Assembly: GCA_947650285.1 (NCBI GenBank)
Contig: CANTFL010001429.1
Location: 620,001-684,000, forward strand
From: Hyaloperonospora brassicae
Taxonomy: Eukaryota; Oomycota; Peronosporomycetes; Peronosporales; Peronosporaceae
DNA length: 64,000 nucleotides
Reading direction: 5' to 3'
A model generated the notes under the pieces. The model saw only the letters and a program-made list of their open reading frames with translations. It did not search any database and had not been told where the DNA came from. Each line of letters opens with the position of its first letter. The stretch's first letter is position 1. Below are positions 43,846 through 56,600 of this stretch, piece after piece. The position numbers were made by a program, and so were the translations under genes.

Positions 43846-43984
43846 CGTGCAGGTCAACTACAACGCAGCTATCATTATAGCAGCTACTCCTCCAATAAGC
43901 GACCCCCTTTCAACTATGTTGTACCACCTCCCCGCTTGTCTCCGTAGACTTTGAGTGATCGAAGTCGCATGTTCCAACGACCGT

Positions 43985-44965
43985 CTACTCTTCTAGGACA
44001 TCCGAATGCGGTGTCGTGTCAGGTACTTTTACGATCGGCGGTATTTCCTCCTTGGAAAAGGCTTTCTTGCACAAATTAATGAAGATGTTCACTTCTTCTG
44101 GCTCTTTGTTTTTAAACAAAAGCGCAGACGCCTTCTCGATGGAAAGAACCATCGTCTCTCCATTCGCTTTTGTAAACGGAAGGTTGAAGTTTTTGCCAAA
44201 CAGAGGAACAGAGAAAGCCTTCTCTCTCTTAAGCTGTGCCAATCTCGTTGTCCGTAGCAGGATCGTGTACTTGACCCACTGGATCGCGAAAAAAGGGTGA
44301 TCACGAAGCGCACCGGCGCGAGCTAGGTCGAGGGCATCCAACGCTTCTTGAGGGGCCATCTTCATCTCGAGCATCTTCTTAGGGATCACCATCGACTCGG
44401 TAGGAAGTCTGCCGGCTGCAATCCTCAGCATTGCCCTAACATTGTTTCTGATGGTCGCGTGATCCAGCAACTCTACCAATTTTTTCACCACCCTCGTCCG
44501 TGACATGTGTTTCAGTAACTTGTTGACAGCGCTCTCGTGCTTTGCTTCGGCCTCTTCTCTGAGCCACTTAACGTGCTCCAGCCAGATTATGAGGGATCGT
44601 TGATCAGCGGCTAGGCCGTTGCCGAGTATGCCTTGGACATTAGCAAGGTCGAAGACTTTGTCGGAGCTAAGACGAGCCTTTCGCCACACCTCTGCCTCTC
44701 TTGTCACCCATGCGTCAGGAACTAGCAAAGACGGTATAGGTATAATCACCCGCGATTCGCTGTCTTCCTCCTTGAGGGCTACTCCAGTCACAGAGTCATT
44801 CGATTGAAGAAGCCTCGACGCGGCAGAGTGTGCCACAATCTCTTGAAGGCGGGAATCAGTGCTTGAAATGCCGTGAGTAGCAATTGCTTGGCCGCCGTTG
44901 ATCAGCGAATCTGCACGTCCCAGGGCAAAGGTGCTGACGGCCGAGACAAGGTACACCACGCGCAT
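43985..44965 (-). CDS. RXLR-like secreted effector candidate with WY-type repeats
   Basis: 326 residues from the ATG at 44965. A signal peptide (MRVVYLVSAVSTFALGRADS) is followed by RLLQ at 51-54 (a variant of RXLR) and KEEDSESR at 65-72 (EER-like). The mature part has two WY-like modules: W94...SSDKVFDLANVQGIL...W128 and EALDALDLARAGALRDHPFF followed by W230-x-x-Y233. Such proteins are secreted and enter or act at host cells to alter immunity; the target is unknown. The initiator near 45011 sits between two in-frame ATGs (45019 and 44965) and selects the one with the signal peptide at its start. The neighbourhood is repeat-rich, as usual for effectors. Confidence 0.72.
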   Translation of the reverse strand: MRVVYLVSAVSTFALGRADSLINGGQAIATHGISSTDSRLQEIVAHSAASRLLQSNDSVTGVALKEEDSESRVIIPIPSLLVPDAWVTREAEVWRKARLSSDKVFDLANVQGILGNGLAADQRSLIIWLEHVKWLREEAEAKHESAVNKLLKHMSRTRVVKKLVELLDHATIRNNVRAMLRIAAGRLPTESMVIPKKMLEMKMAPQEALDALDLARAGALRDHPFFAIQWVKYTILLRTTRLAQLKREKAFSVPLFGKNFNLPFTKANGETMVLSIEKASALLFKNKEPEEVNIFINLCKKAFSKEEIPPIVKVPDTTPHSDVLEE

Positions 44966-44995
44966 GTTTGAGTTCGGGTGCTTGCCAGCGAGTTC

Positions 44996-45013
44996 TAAAA
45001 TGGGGCGAATGCA
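44996..45013 (-). promoter_or_regulatory. Oomycete initiator-type core promoter of the effector
   Basis: On the minus strand: TGCATTCGCCCCATTTTA, a (T/G)CATTYG plus ATTTT match. It lies about 45 bases before the ATG at 44965 and downstream of the alternative ATG at 45019, so it sets the start. Confidence 0.65.
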
Positions 45014-46964
45014 GGCCAACGAGTCGCAACGTGGGGCTCGTCTGTCGTCCGCGATGGTGGGTACACTGATCCGCGGGCACAGAAACCAGCCGACTGACCG
45101 TATCAGTTAAATTAGTGGTCAGAATTGTCTCGCCATACCTCACACATTCCGTGCGGTCATATTCCTTCAGTCACCGAGAAGTGCTACTTGGAAGAAGACG
45201 CGCTTCTGCCGAACGCCCGCGAAGAGACGCGGTACCTCGAAGCAATAATTTACAAGCAGATTTAACAAGTTGGTCGGATGGCGGAGAGGTGAGTCTCCAT
45301 TTGCTACTTCAGAGTCATTTGCCGATACCCTTGCGTAAACTAGGCATGGCGCAATCATAAGGGCGGCTGTCTTGACTGACACTCAGTGAAACGGGGTAGT
45401 ACGTCGGGGAATAAACCGGTAAGGCTATGTAAGATCCACCACGGATAATAATCTCTCAGTATTAATACCGATCGTACGCTATCCGTTTTTAGGAGCTAAT
45501 TGAGTCAGCCGTTAGATGAAAATCCCTCTGGTAGTAGTTATAAATGTATATTTTATTAATTCGGATATAGGTGGGATAGGGTGTTTTTTTGATTTGATAA
45601 GTAGAAAGTTTCTTTGGATATCGTAGCGCTTCCTGCCTTTCTAAGCTTGCATTCCAATTGCTTACAGTAAGAGACCGTTCAAGGCATATATCCTTGGGCG
45701 CTAAGTGTAATGTGACCCGCAGGATTACGATGTCCTTAAACAAGATATAGAGAGCTCTACGATCTCATCTGACTCTTATTCTAAACTCACTTAGTTCCTT
45801 AGCACTAAATAGACTTCAAGCCGCTCACTTAGTTCCGCAAAACTTTGTAGCTGTTGAAGCCGTCAATACCTTATTCTAGCTAAGGAGCTAAGGTATTTCT
45901 GCTGTACTTGTAAACTCTCGATTTTGTACATCAGTATGGCATGTCGTGTGCATATATAAATGCCCGTTGGCAGACGAGTAGATGTAATCGTCTGCTGTGA
46001 ACGGATGTTAAATATAGCACTTAATCTGGCACATTTGATATTGATAGATACGATAGTTGTAACAACTTATCAGCGAGAATACGCGGGAATCCGCGCAAAA
46101 CGATTCGTGCATTGCCCTCGGTATACAAGAGGCCTAATGACTGATGAAGGCACGGGCAGAAATCGATTATTGCTGTGGATATACAGAAAAGGTTGTCAAG
46201 AGCGATCTTAGGATCAGCGCAAGCTGAGTTAGCGAGTGGGGGCGACGTCTCAACTAGTTGGCGTTGCGCTGAGTACAAAGCTGGGGGATTATGGTGACAC
46301 AGAATGCGTACGAAACTGTTCGTGAGGAGTCCGCGTCAATAGCATGAGAAGCGGAAGTCGAAGCAGTTCAAGGGTGAAAGAATACACACATAACTATGGC
46401 GTTCCCACGTGATGTTAACCACAACTGAAGAAGCTATGTTGGTCTAATAGAGTCTACATTGCTAAGAAGCCGTATCTCAACTGCTTCGTTCAACTTGCAG
46501 GAGTGAAGACATCGAGATACAGCCATGCTGTAAGAGACTTAATAGCGGGTTGTAGGGTCAAATGTGGCATACGGTAGCATCAGATTATGCAAGGGATGAT
46601 CGGTCGTCTTGATCAATCGTAAGCGAGGCCAGAACGACCGTAGCAGGAAACTTCGAGAAAATCGCTACTCCGTATAGCCGCTACATCCTGAAACGGTATT
46701 GGTGGACTGCCACACCAAGAGAAAGTATATTTGGGGACACATGTATCTCGTACAGCGAAAGCAAAGACAGCTGTTGTGTGACGTAGCCCCTTCTCTTGTA
46801 CAGCTTCATGCACATTGCCGTAGCAAAGACTCGTTAGATTTATTTAATTAGTTGCATGTGTCAAACGTTTGACGAGCGAGTACAAAGCGACATTTGTTGA
46901 CACTCTCTCGAAGCAAAAGGCAGTGTCGATGCGGCCAGATAAGCACTTGTTTGTGTGCCAACGC
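45014..46964. other. Intergenic, no gene seen
   Basis: Open frames of 60-85 codons have no recognisable domains. AT-rich in the first half. Confidence 0.4.
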
Positions 46965-47036
46965 TGCCCCAAGGCTGGATTGAACTACTGACCTTCCGCT
47001 TACTAAGCGGGTGCTCTACCACTGAGCTATTGGGGC
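46965..47036 (-). tRNA. tRNA-Thr(AGT)-like gene, possibly degenerate
   Basis: Minus strand, 72 bases: acceptor GCCCCAA/TTGGGGC pairs perfectly over 7 bp, D-arm TAGCTCAGTGGTAGAGC (box A), anticodon loop TTAGTAA (anticodon AGT), T-loop TTCAATC, discriminator A. The top anticodon-stem pair is C-A. The T-stem AGTAG/CAGCC has two mismatches, unusual for a working tRNA. The nearest downstream T run (TTTT) is about 48 bases away. It may be a tRNA pseudogene or a tRNA-derived SINE head. Confidence 0.65.
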
Positions 47037-47162
47037 TCCTCTTACCATCAACCCAACCATTTCGCGCACCCCAAATCACTCACACTACTATTTCTCGCAT
47101 CAATCACGTGTCAAACACAGCACACTTGGTCAGCTTACAAGTTTGTATGTTGTGTTGAGCCT

Positions 47163-47607
47163 TGTAACGGAGCACTGGAACTACGCATTGACAGCAGTGC
47201 GTAGTAAGTTATCACTGAATGCAGTAAGAAATATTGCCCTTGTTAACGCACGTACGCCGTACGCGCTCAGAAGAAGACTAGGTACCAAAGAACTTAGTTT
47301 AGTAGGGCAAAAGTAAAACTGTTATTTGATACGATAAAGTCGTGTAACTCTTGTTCTCTGTTTTTCCTAAATTAATTGCATCAACTCAACTAAACGCAAG
47401 ATGACGTCAACTCACCACCCATTGCGCGCGTCTATCAGCGATTGATGGGTTGATGATATAAGCACAATATCATCAATGAGTAGAATCTTGGGTGATCTCA
47501 ACAATATTACTATAATTCGTGATATTGCTAAAAGAATACTCAATGTAATATTCTTAATTATCATTACACACAATAATACCTTTCAAGAAACGGGGCAACC
47601 CGTTACA
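47163..47607 (-). repeat. Solo LTR with 5-bp target duplication
   Basis: 445 bp, read on the minus strand from TGTAACGGG to CCGTTACA. AGCCT flanks both ends exactly (47158-47162 and 47608-47612), and no internal region follows, so this is a solo LTR left by recombination between the two LTRs of one insertion. It contains the ATTGTTGAGAT, TTGATGATATTGTG, GCGCGCAATGGGTGGTGAG and hairpin blocks of the family. Confidence 0.88.
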
Positions 47608-47612
47608 AGCCT

Positions 47613-50600
47613 CATCGATAGACATGGACTGATGCAACGCGTCGAATGCTGTCACTGCTTATTCTTTATTACTGTAGTATAAATTACACTACTGAAAAGC
47701 AAGCAAGATCAGCGAGCTCCTCTCGCTGCTGATATCGTACTACCAAGATACGCGTCTAAAGTTGCCTTTTTTGACTTGTAGTGAAGCCTATCTCGCAACT
47801 GAATTTGAGTATCTATGCCAGCGTTTCGATGATCATATAAATGCTCTTTCGTCTCATCATTCTGGGCTTGCGCAAAATTTAGGCTTTAAGCCACGAGTAG
47901 GCAACAGCAATAGGAAAGTCAGCATTCTGAAAATCATATCAGTTCACATACCAGTGTAGACAGTACTTATGCAATGAAAGGTTTCTATTACAACTCTATG
48001 TATAGAGCCAAAGTCGCAAGCCACGTGAATTTCCTGTCGCACATAATAGCGGTCGACAATTATAAGACAACGCACATAAATGTCTGCAATTAGTGGGTGT
48101 TGGTTTGCACACTACAAAGTTACTAACATCGTGAGTGATACATCGCACACATTCAGACGTCATCAACCTATAATAAAAACGAGCCACGCTTTCGCCAACA
48201 AAGGGTCACGTGATCGCACGGTTTAACCCATGGAAGTTCCGCGGCTGTTTTTAGGTAGAAGGACTATGTCTTCCACCATTTCGGGTCTAGCACGACACTT
48301 CGACACTCCTTTGACAACTTATGATAACATGCTGCCAGACGATCAACAAACTTGAGTCAACTACTAGACTTTTAGTTTTATCTCTGAGATGAATATTGTA
48401 TACCGATGAATAATCATACAATTACGAAAGACGTAAAATGTGGGTCCCATTTAGAGGTTGTTAGCAGGACAAGCGCATTGACGAAGTCAAGTATTCTAAT
48501 TGGCTAGAAGTTTTTAATAACTTAAGCCTTGTCGTTATCTGGTCGTGCACATGATTTGTGTTCAAGGTTAGTGCAAGACTATTTATAATTATTACAAGGG
48601 TTTCAAGTCGGCAGTCATAAGATCATACACAAAATAGTCTAAAACTGCCATCATTTTTCGTGTGATCAGTAGCGATATGCATGTAAAAATGAGAATTGGA
48701 TTTTGGGAATGAAACAAATTGCGCAAGAAATCAGAATCAATAAAGGGTCAGATACTTGAAGTTTGCAAACACATAAGCGGATTCAGCACTGTAGTCACGC
48801 ACATATACTTTGCATGCTTCCCTGAGAGCGACCTTAAACCAAAATGGTGTTGTTGTTTGTGCGTAATTACGGATGCGTAGATTCTCGCTTGCTAGATAGA
48901 AGACGATTTTATACAGTGTCGTGATAGAGATGTAAGCAAGACAAACTCGAATATGTATGGGTATATAAGGTTTTATTGTTGTGTAAATTGTCACTTTGTA
49001 GGATATACATGCTTTCCATACGTCCTTGATTGAATTTGCCATACCATCACTTCACCAGAAGATGCTGTGTTAATAAATTGAGGCGCATGATCAGTATATG
49101 CGCGTCGTATCTGTTTCTTTAACTTATCGCGTCGCGAGTAAGCATCCGTGTCATCATTGTAGCTTGAGCTGTTTACAGTTCGCGTCCTTTTCTGTGGACG
49201 CTTGTTATTGCTTGCTTTTTTAGTTACAGATTATACACCCAGTGTCTAAATATTGTTTAGATTCTCTTATCGTATTGTTCGTAAAATAAGCAAAACTTTG
49301 ATTTTGTATGAAGCAGACGCAAGACTGAGTGTATTGTGGAATCTGCAGATCAAAAAATAGTCACATACATTACAAACAAGGTAGGACCACACATTTTCAT
49401 AGATGCAGGTTTGCATACATGGGTTCTAGGTAACGTTTGTAGATGACAGGTTTTCATGCGTACATATGTGTGAAAAATATTGACGCTTTCCTGATTGCCG
49501 TTTTTTCGATATGTTGCTAGAGTTTATGGCGTCTGTTTCTGGCACGATGGTAGTCTTGGTAATGAATATATAGCAAACAATATGTAAGCCTCTGCAATGT
49601 CTCAGTATATATTGGTTTACTTCAACATCAACATACCTGGTCATGCTGTTTGTCGATAGGTCAATCAAAATTCATTTAATGGTATCCTTAACATCCAACA
49701 CAGCATTGTGTACGCGCTAATTAAATGCAACGCTAACGCAATTTCATCTTTAATCGCGTTGTCAATAGTTGGATATCAACATATAAATACACCAACCCAT
49801 CATATTCGATACAAGAAATAGTTCATCGCACTGAAGCCGACATATCAAATGACATAATCACCATAAGACTACGTTTATAGCATTCAAGCACTTTCTGTTC
49901 TTGCGATGGACTTAGTGACGTAAAATGAAAAGGGGGTTCTCGGATAGTAAAATATGAGAGGAATTAAAATGACAATATACTCTTTTAAAAAGACAGGTGA
50001 ACACCCGCCGTGGTAATGTGCAATCTTATCATTTATATATTGTAATTAATATAAATTCTATTGAGCACCTTGAAGTGTCTCGTTGTGGGGCTAATATATT
50101 ATTCTGTAGGCATTACCGACAAGCCTGTCGTGCTGTGTTATTCTCACGACGATAAACAGCACATCGACATGTATATAAAGAATTGCATATATTGATGGAA
50201 GTAATATTACGTCTTTTTGCATAATCAAGTATTATACTAACGCTAGCTGCTGTAGTATACGGGTAATCAACAGATCATCTGATCTGTTAAGGTAGAAAGG
50301 GTGTCAGAAATTATAAATGTAAAGATAGAAGCAACGAGTTTATTTTGTTGGGTAGGTGGCCTTACTGTGACACAAGTTCGTTAAGCTGACATCCCCAAGT
50401 TTGCGTCAGTTGACCAGTATGTCTTCATTATTAGAAAAATAAGATCTCGACGGAGCCTGATAAGTCCTTTTTCCAGACGTGCAACAAAATTAATTTTGAC
50501 ATGCCCAACCTGACTGGATTAACAAAGATATTTTCTTGAAATCAATTCTTGTGACATATAAAGCCTTACATTATACAAGATCATAATTAGTGGAATACGA

Positions 50601-53600
50601 AGGCGGATTAAGCATCTCCATACGACTTCTTTGGGTCTCAATGCTACTTCTATACTTCAAAATACAAAACACGACATTTACTAGCATTTGATCATGTATG
50701 AACCTTGAATTGATAATAAAAGAATTCGACCAGTTGATGCACGCTAGAAGCCGTGCCCATCGGGGCTTACAAATGGTTTCGACAACGTCCATTATTGCTA
50801 AATTTGAATGAATTTTTTATCATGAGTTATTTGCAGCTAAGGAGGATGCTACAGCCTAAGACATGATCATTACGAGTCATTGTCTTTGGTGAAACAGAAC
50901 GGAACGGTCGACGTGCCATTATTGATAAAAAAAATTGCACGCAAAGAGCAAGATGGTGCATTATTCAGTTAGCTACATTTGGCAACGTTTTATTCGATTC
51001 CAGAGCACAGATCACAACTCTTATTTGTGCAGCGCTACCTTCAAACGGCTATCAGTAATAATTGTATGTATCGTTAGATCAATCAATGGTGAGACTCTCG
51101 GTTCCGATAATGTTAAAAGGTTGTAGCCCCGTCAGAACCGAGCTTCGAGCCACATCAACGTAACTTTTTGTAGAACGCTATATTATGTGAGAGGTGTGAG
51201 CGCTCAGCTGACTTGACCGTGTAAAAGGATTTTGTCATTTTTTCGACATATGTTGCTACGTATAAAATGGTAGGTGTCTGTACACATTATAGGTAACAAT
51301 CGATTACTAATTACATTAAAAAAAATTGCAGCAGCTTATCTGAAACAATATCGGTCTATAGAGTGCTAAATATAGACTAAATTATATTGTATCGTGGTCG
51401 GGTCCTTTATCCGTGTGTTTATTGATAATTTTATGCTCACGTTTCAAGCACATCACTCAGTCTGTATGAAGTAGATCGATTTTTCCTTGGAGGTGTCGGT
51501 CTCACTTAATGTAAAAACCGTTTGTTAGATTTTAGATAAGATACTTCGCAGATCAATTAGACTTATGAGCGAATTTGTCTTGGTCGTCTCCAAGACTGAT
51601 ATGGTCATACAGTTGCTCGGCATCTGTGACACATTCTCAGTATACCTTGTGATATAATAATTAAACCTCGATATCACTATATGTCACGCAGTATTGCCTT
51701 GCACTTCATGTTTGGATAGCGATATGGTAAAATGAAGCGTTTCGAAGATGATTGACCACAGCGCCAATGTTGATGCAATAATATCGTCAAACACTACCCG
51801 CTTTTCGGTTGGTTGCATAAAGATTACGTGGCCTATTTTTTGCACGAAAAGTGAAACATGAGCTATACAATATTTTAAGACAAAGTGTGTATCAGTGGAT
51901 CGATGTTTCAGGTGGGGGTTATGAAAGCCGTTAGAGTCGATCGCTTGACATAGATCGGTAATGTTACCCCATAGTCGCCATGCATGTAGTGATATCTTTG
52001 ACCTGATTGGTGCTAGACGAACGAAGGACTATCTGGAACAGGACCATCATGAAACTGGTTGCACTCTGCTCCGACAATGATAGGTTCTGAATGAGGAGTA
52101 AACAAATGTCTCGCAACTTCGATATAAGTTAAAAATGCATGAATATTTGACCTTTATCAAATGTAAGACGATCCGACCCAGTGTTCAACAATACTACCTT
52201 ATGGAATTAGTAAGAAGAAATGCATAGGGACTGAAGGGTTTCGTATGCTTCATATGCTGAATGAAAGATTCATAAGACAACCTTATGCTTTTCAGCGTAA
52301 AAAATCGCTGCTTATGGCTTTTGACGGTCATCAGGTATTTTATTTTCTGTTACCTCAATGAAACGCTAGGCTAGTAAATTGCATCTCATGTAGGAACGAT
52401 GCGGATGAGTGTCTGACAATATAGCTACGACTTTGCTGGTGCAAGTAGTCGCTCCGATTAAAAAGAGTAGACATGTAAGTCTTGATGTTAGCATATACGC
52501 AATAATTCACTTTAGGGTATTTCTATGGACTTATAAAATTTCCTGCGGTTTCTTTTGCACGTGTTTGGCGCATGTGATATATACTCGGGTATGTGTTCGT
52601 AAGTGCAGGCATTTGCTAAAAGCTGATATAATTGGGTACAGGATCTCCTATGCGCAGTATGTGGTATTTGGATCGCGAGTAGGGTTATACGCGAGATTAT
52701 ATGCATGCATTTTTATAGGTCGACCATTGCTTTCTAGTTATATATATAATTTATGGTCTTCTTTTGCACGTGGATACCCTTTCCATGCCAATTATATCGG
52801 CGAGTAATAAATATGCATAGCAAAACTACATGACGATCTCAACCCCTAGAATGCTTGGATAGGGCTTATCGACTTTCTTTTTAAGCACCTACACCGTAAG
52901 TAATAGCTGAAAGAATCGGTCGTGATGGGACTTAAGGATTTTGAGACAGCTTGATTATATCAAACATTGTTTTGGTAGGTAAAAATATAATCTGGTGTCG
53001 TCAAGGATATTAAAAAGCAAAAAAAGCGGTACAAGGCAGAAATTTTTGCGTAATGAAACTTCACCCTCGATCAGAGAGTACATTGCGTAGCAGTTCCCGA
53101 ATCGTTGTGCTGTTATTCACGCGATTGCAGCACCCATGGTAGCAACTTTTAAGCAAGTTATACGCTCGAAGGGCCTAGCAAAGTGTATCATTCGAAGTTC
53201 ATGACGCTTTTTCGACGGAATGCAAGGTGATATGAAATGCAAAAATGATATATTCGATTAGAGAAGTAGGAAAGCCAAGCAAAACGAAATTTTTGAGAAT
53301 GCATCGTCAATCTCTCGAAATTTTCGTCCACAAATGCTAGGCATGATACTTGATTCGTCTTGTGTACCTTAATAGACCTTGTTAGCGCATCGTGTTTGTC
53401 GAAATATAGTCAATGATGCCCTCGAGGGTACGGTATACAATTATGTTTTATTCGATCTTGCTTGCTATAAAGAACAGTTAATTCGTTCGCCAAACACATT
53501 GTTTGTTTCGCAGAGCTAATTTGTGTCACTACGTCTAGTCGGAGGCTGTTTTGTGATTGAATTAGGGCTGCTGTGTTTAACGAAACATGATATCTTTGTT

Positions 53601-56600
53601 GTCATGCGACCCAAAATCTTCATTATAGTTATAAAATCGGGTGAAACGTACAATAAGAAGTTTGATCGAACGCGCTACATTGAGCATTCCAAATAGTAAA
53701 CGTGCCGCCTCTACTTTCCACTCCCTGTCCAATGGATGCAAGCAATGATTATCTTCCTCTATTCAGATCTATTTAAAACCTGCAAATAAATGATTAAATA
53801 ATTGTGTACGTACCATATTGCGACCTTCATATTGTCATATTAATGAATTAATCAGGTTATATAAACATACTCAAATGCTGTAAACACGCCGACATATATA
53901 ACGGGATCAGAAGCTTCTGAAAAGTATATGATTATGCCAAAATTTATACGAATACGAAAATCAAAGTTTTTGCATACGCTTGGACGGATGTGGTGGAATG
54001 TGGCTTACCAGGTTGTATAATTCGTTGGCGACCCTCGACTGGAGCTAATCAACCTGATCGCGCGCACAGTACTTTTATACCATGTATAAATATATTTTTG
54101 ATTACTTTTTATATAATTAGGAAAGGTGGGTGTTTACCTCTTTGTGATGACTTGGGTCGATGATGAACCCTAGAGTGTTTAAATTTCGAATATAGTCGAT
54201 CATTCGTAAAACAAATTAAGTCGCTGTGGTGGTGTAATCAACAGGATATTTGTTGTTATCACTCGAGGTCGCCTTCTAAAAATCATTGCTTGGTACAGTC
54301 GTTTCTATAAACGCTCAAGTCATATTGCGGTATTCTAGCATACCATTTACCGGTGTGCACCCAATCCCAGTTTACAACGTGCTTGATGTATTGCATTTTT
54401 TCAAAGAATGATTCAAAGGATATACTAGTTACAAAATCTCCGTTGACTATGTGGAAACAAATCCAACCGATCTTGAAAGAATAATGCACGTGCCGACTAG
54501 AGAAGAGTGTAATTTGCTTGTTGATAATAGCTTGTTTTCGCTACTAGTACTCTATATGTGTATATCCTATAGATTGTAAAACACCAGCGGTTACTTGAGC
54601 TCCATATCTCTCCCACGATATACATGTCCCACGTCCAATTTAAATGTTGTTTTATATCGCGATAGCGACATGACTCGCGGCACGCCGGACCGCATCACAT
54701 TCGATTTCTGTACATATGATCGAGGTCTCCTAATCGCAATACACTTGGAGACCGACAGCGTAGGCGCTGCAGAATCGTTTTGCCTTTACCGGTTATTTGG
54801 TCCACACTGATAAGTCACGATATAGATTTTCACGATTTTCCAACTCTTTTGATCGGTCTTTTAGACATCGTCTCTTCCACAGTACTTTGCGCTTTTCTAT
54901 AAGCCTTTGGCTTTCTTTCGCTTGTGTAAATTAACGTTATCGATCGTTATCGATGATAAGGCTTCATCTATGATTCCTAGCTTCTTCTCCCGCATAATAA
55001 GTGTTATCGAAAATATAATCGCCCTTGACTGTCGATTGGTTATAGTATTCCTTGGCCTATGCGCATCACATCAATATCCACACGTTGCCTATCGTTCCTC
55101 AATACATCCCATTTCTAACAACAAAAATACACATCATCTGTCCGATCGTTCGGATAATCATACCTTATAATCGTACTCCGTGAATTAGATATGCTTCCAC
55201 CTTATATGAGACAAGCAATCCATTTCTTTGTCAGTGTGAGTTACATATTACTTCAATATCAATGAATTTGGCACCTTTCACGGTTCTGAAACGCCCAAAG
55301 CTATTAAGAATTCATCGATGAACCCAATTGTCTCATAGGCTCCGTAGTTTACTCAACATGCCTTCAAGCATTGTTCTATGAAAGCGTTGTCGGTCTCATG
55401 TTCGAATTGTAAAGTAATATAAGTGCACCACAACTATATTTATAATATTTATTCAAGCAGGTATCTTCTTGATAGAGCCCACAAATATATAATAACTACT
55501 TGTTAACATCACTGAATTTAGTTTACGGGTGAGTAATCAACTCAAACTTTATCTACTCGGATCGGTGTCAATTACCAGTGTCATTACACATCCATTTTGA
55601 TCGCTTACAAAATTAATATAACACTTTAATCGATAACAACTCGTGGGTCATTATATTCGTATTTGGCGTTGTGCGACAGGATAGCTAGGTTGCCTTCGTA
55701 GTAAGTTGTTCATTACCATTGACCTTGTATCTAATTAGATCGATAAGTAGTAGCAAATCACCGATCTAGATCGTTTTAAGACCTACCAATATTGTCTAAA
55801 ACTCAAGTTTACTATATGATACCAAAATGGTAACTGAGAGAATATATGAACATCACAATAGCATTTGATGCTGCACATTATAATAATAAACGTATAGATA
55901 ATGCATTTGCTTTCATCAATCAGTAAGCGTCATTCCTTAGGTCTATATTATATCTAGACTGTAATCGAATATAGTTCTTAAGATTCGCGACATTTGTATT
56001 TATCAAAATAAATATTGATTTTAAAATTCTACCCATATGTAAAGTATGGAGGTTAATAATTACTTACATCAGTCCGCTGATCTCGTATTATCAAATAATG
56101 CGTGCCATCTATATCGATTTTCATGCTTTTATATTTCAATTTATTACAACAGTTAACTCCATTAATTTTATTAGGGTTATTTTTAATCATTTGAAAGTAA
56201 CGTTACAATCTCCATTGTCGTTCTTCATCGATCGCTTGATATTAACTACTTTATAGTATTGATCACTCCAGACTACTGTATTGTTTCATTATCAGTTTCA
56301 TATTATCATCTGTTCTATCCGATCTGATTCTACGGTTCGCTCGGTATTTTCTTTTTGCCAGACTGTTAACGTCGAAATGGTAGTTCATGTATATATTTAC
56401 AGACCTATACAGCTACATCGTATTCCGGAGAAAGGTCAACTTAATACTTTTAGGTCTTCCAACCTTATCTGTTTGTGTAAACTTGAGCTATGATAATCAA
56501 CTTTTGTGCATTTATATTACTACGAACAATCTTATGGAATCATGTAATCTATGAAACTGTACCGTTTAATAAGTGCCACACAGATCTCTCCTCCTACATT

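Noticed and set aside
52409..52807. 132-codon frame in the AT-rich desert
   Set aside because: Composition is driven by AT bias (Tyr, Ile, Phe), no domain, no initiator.
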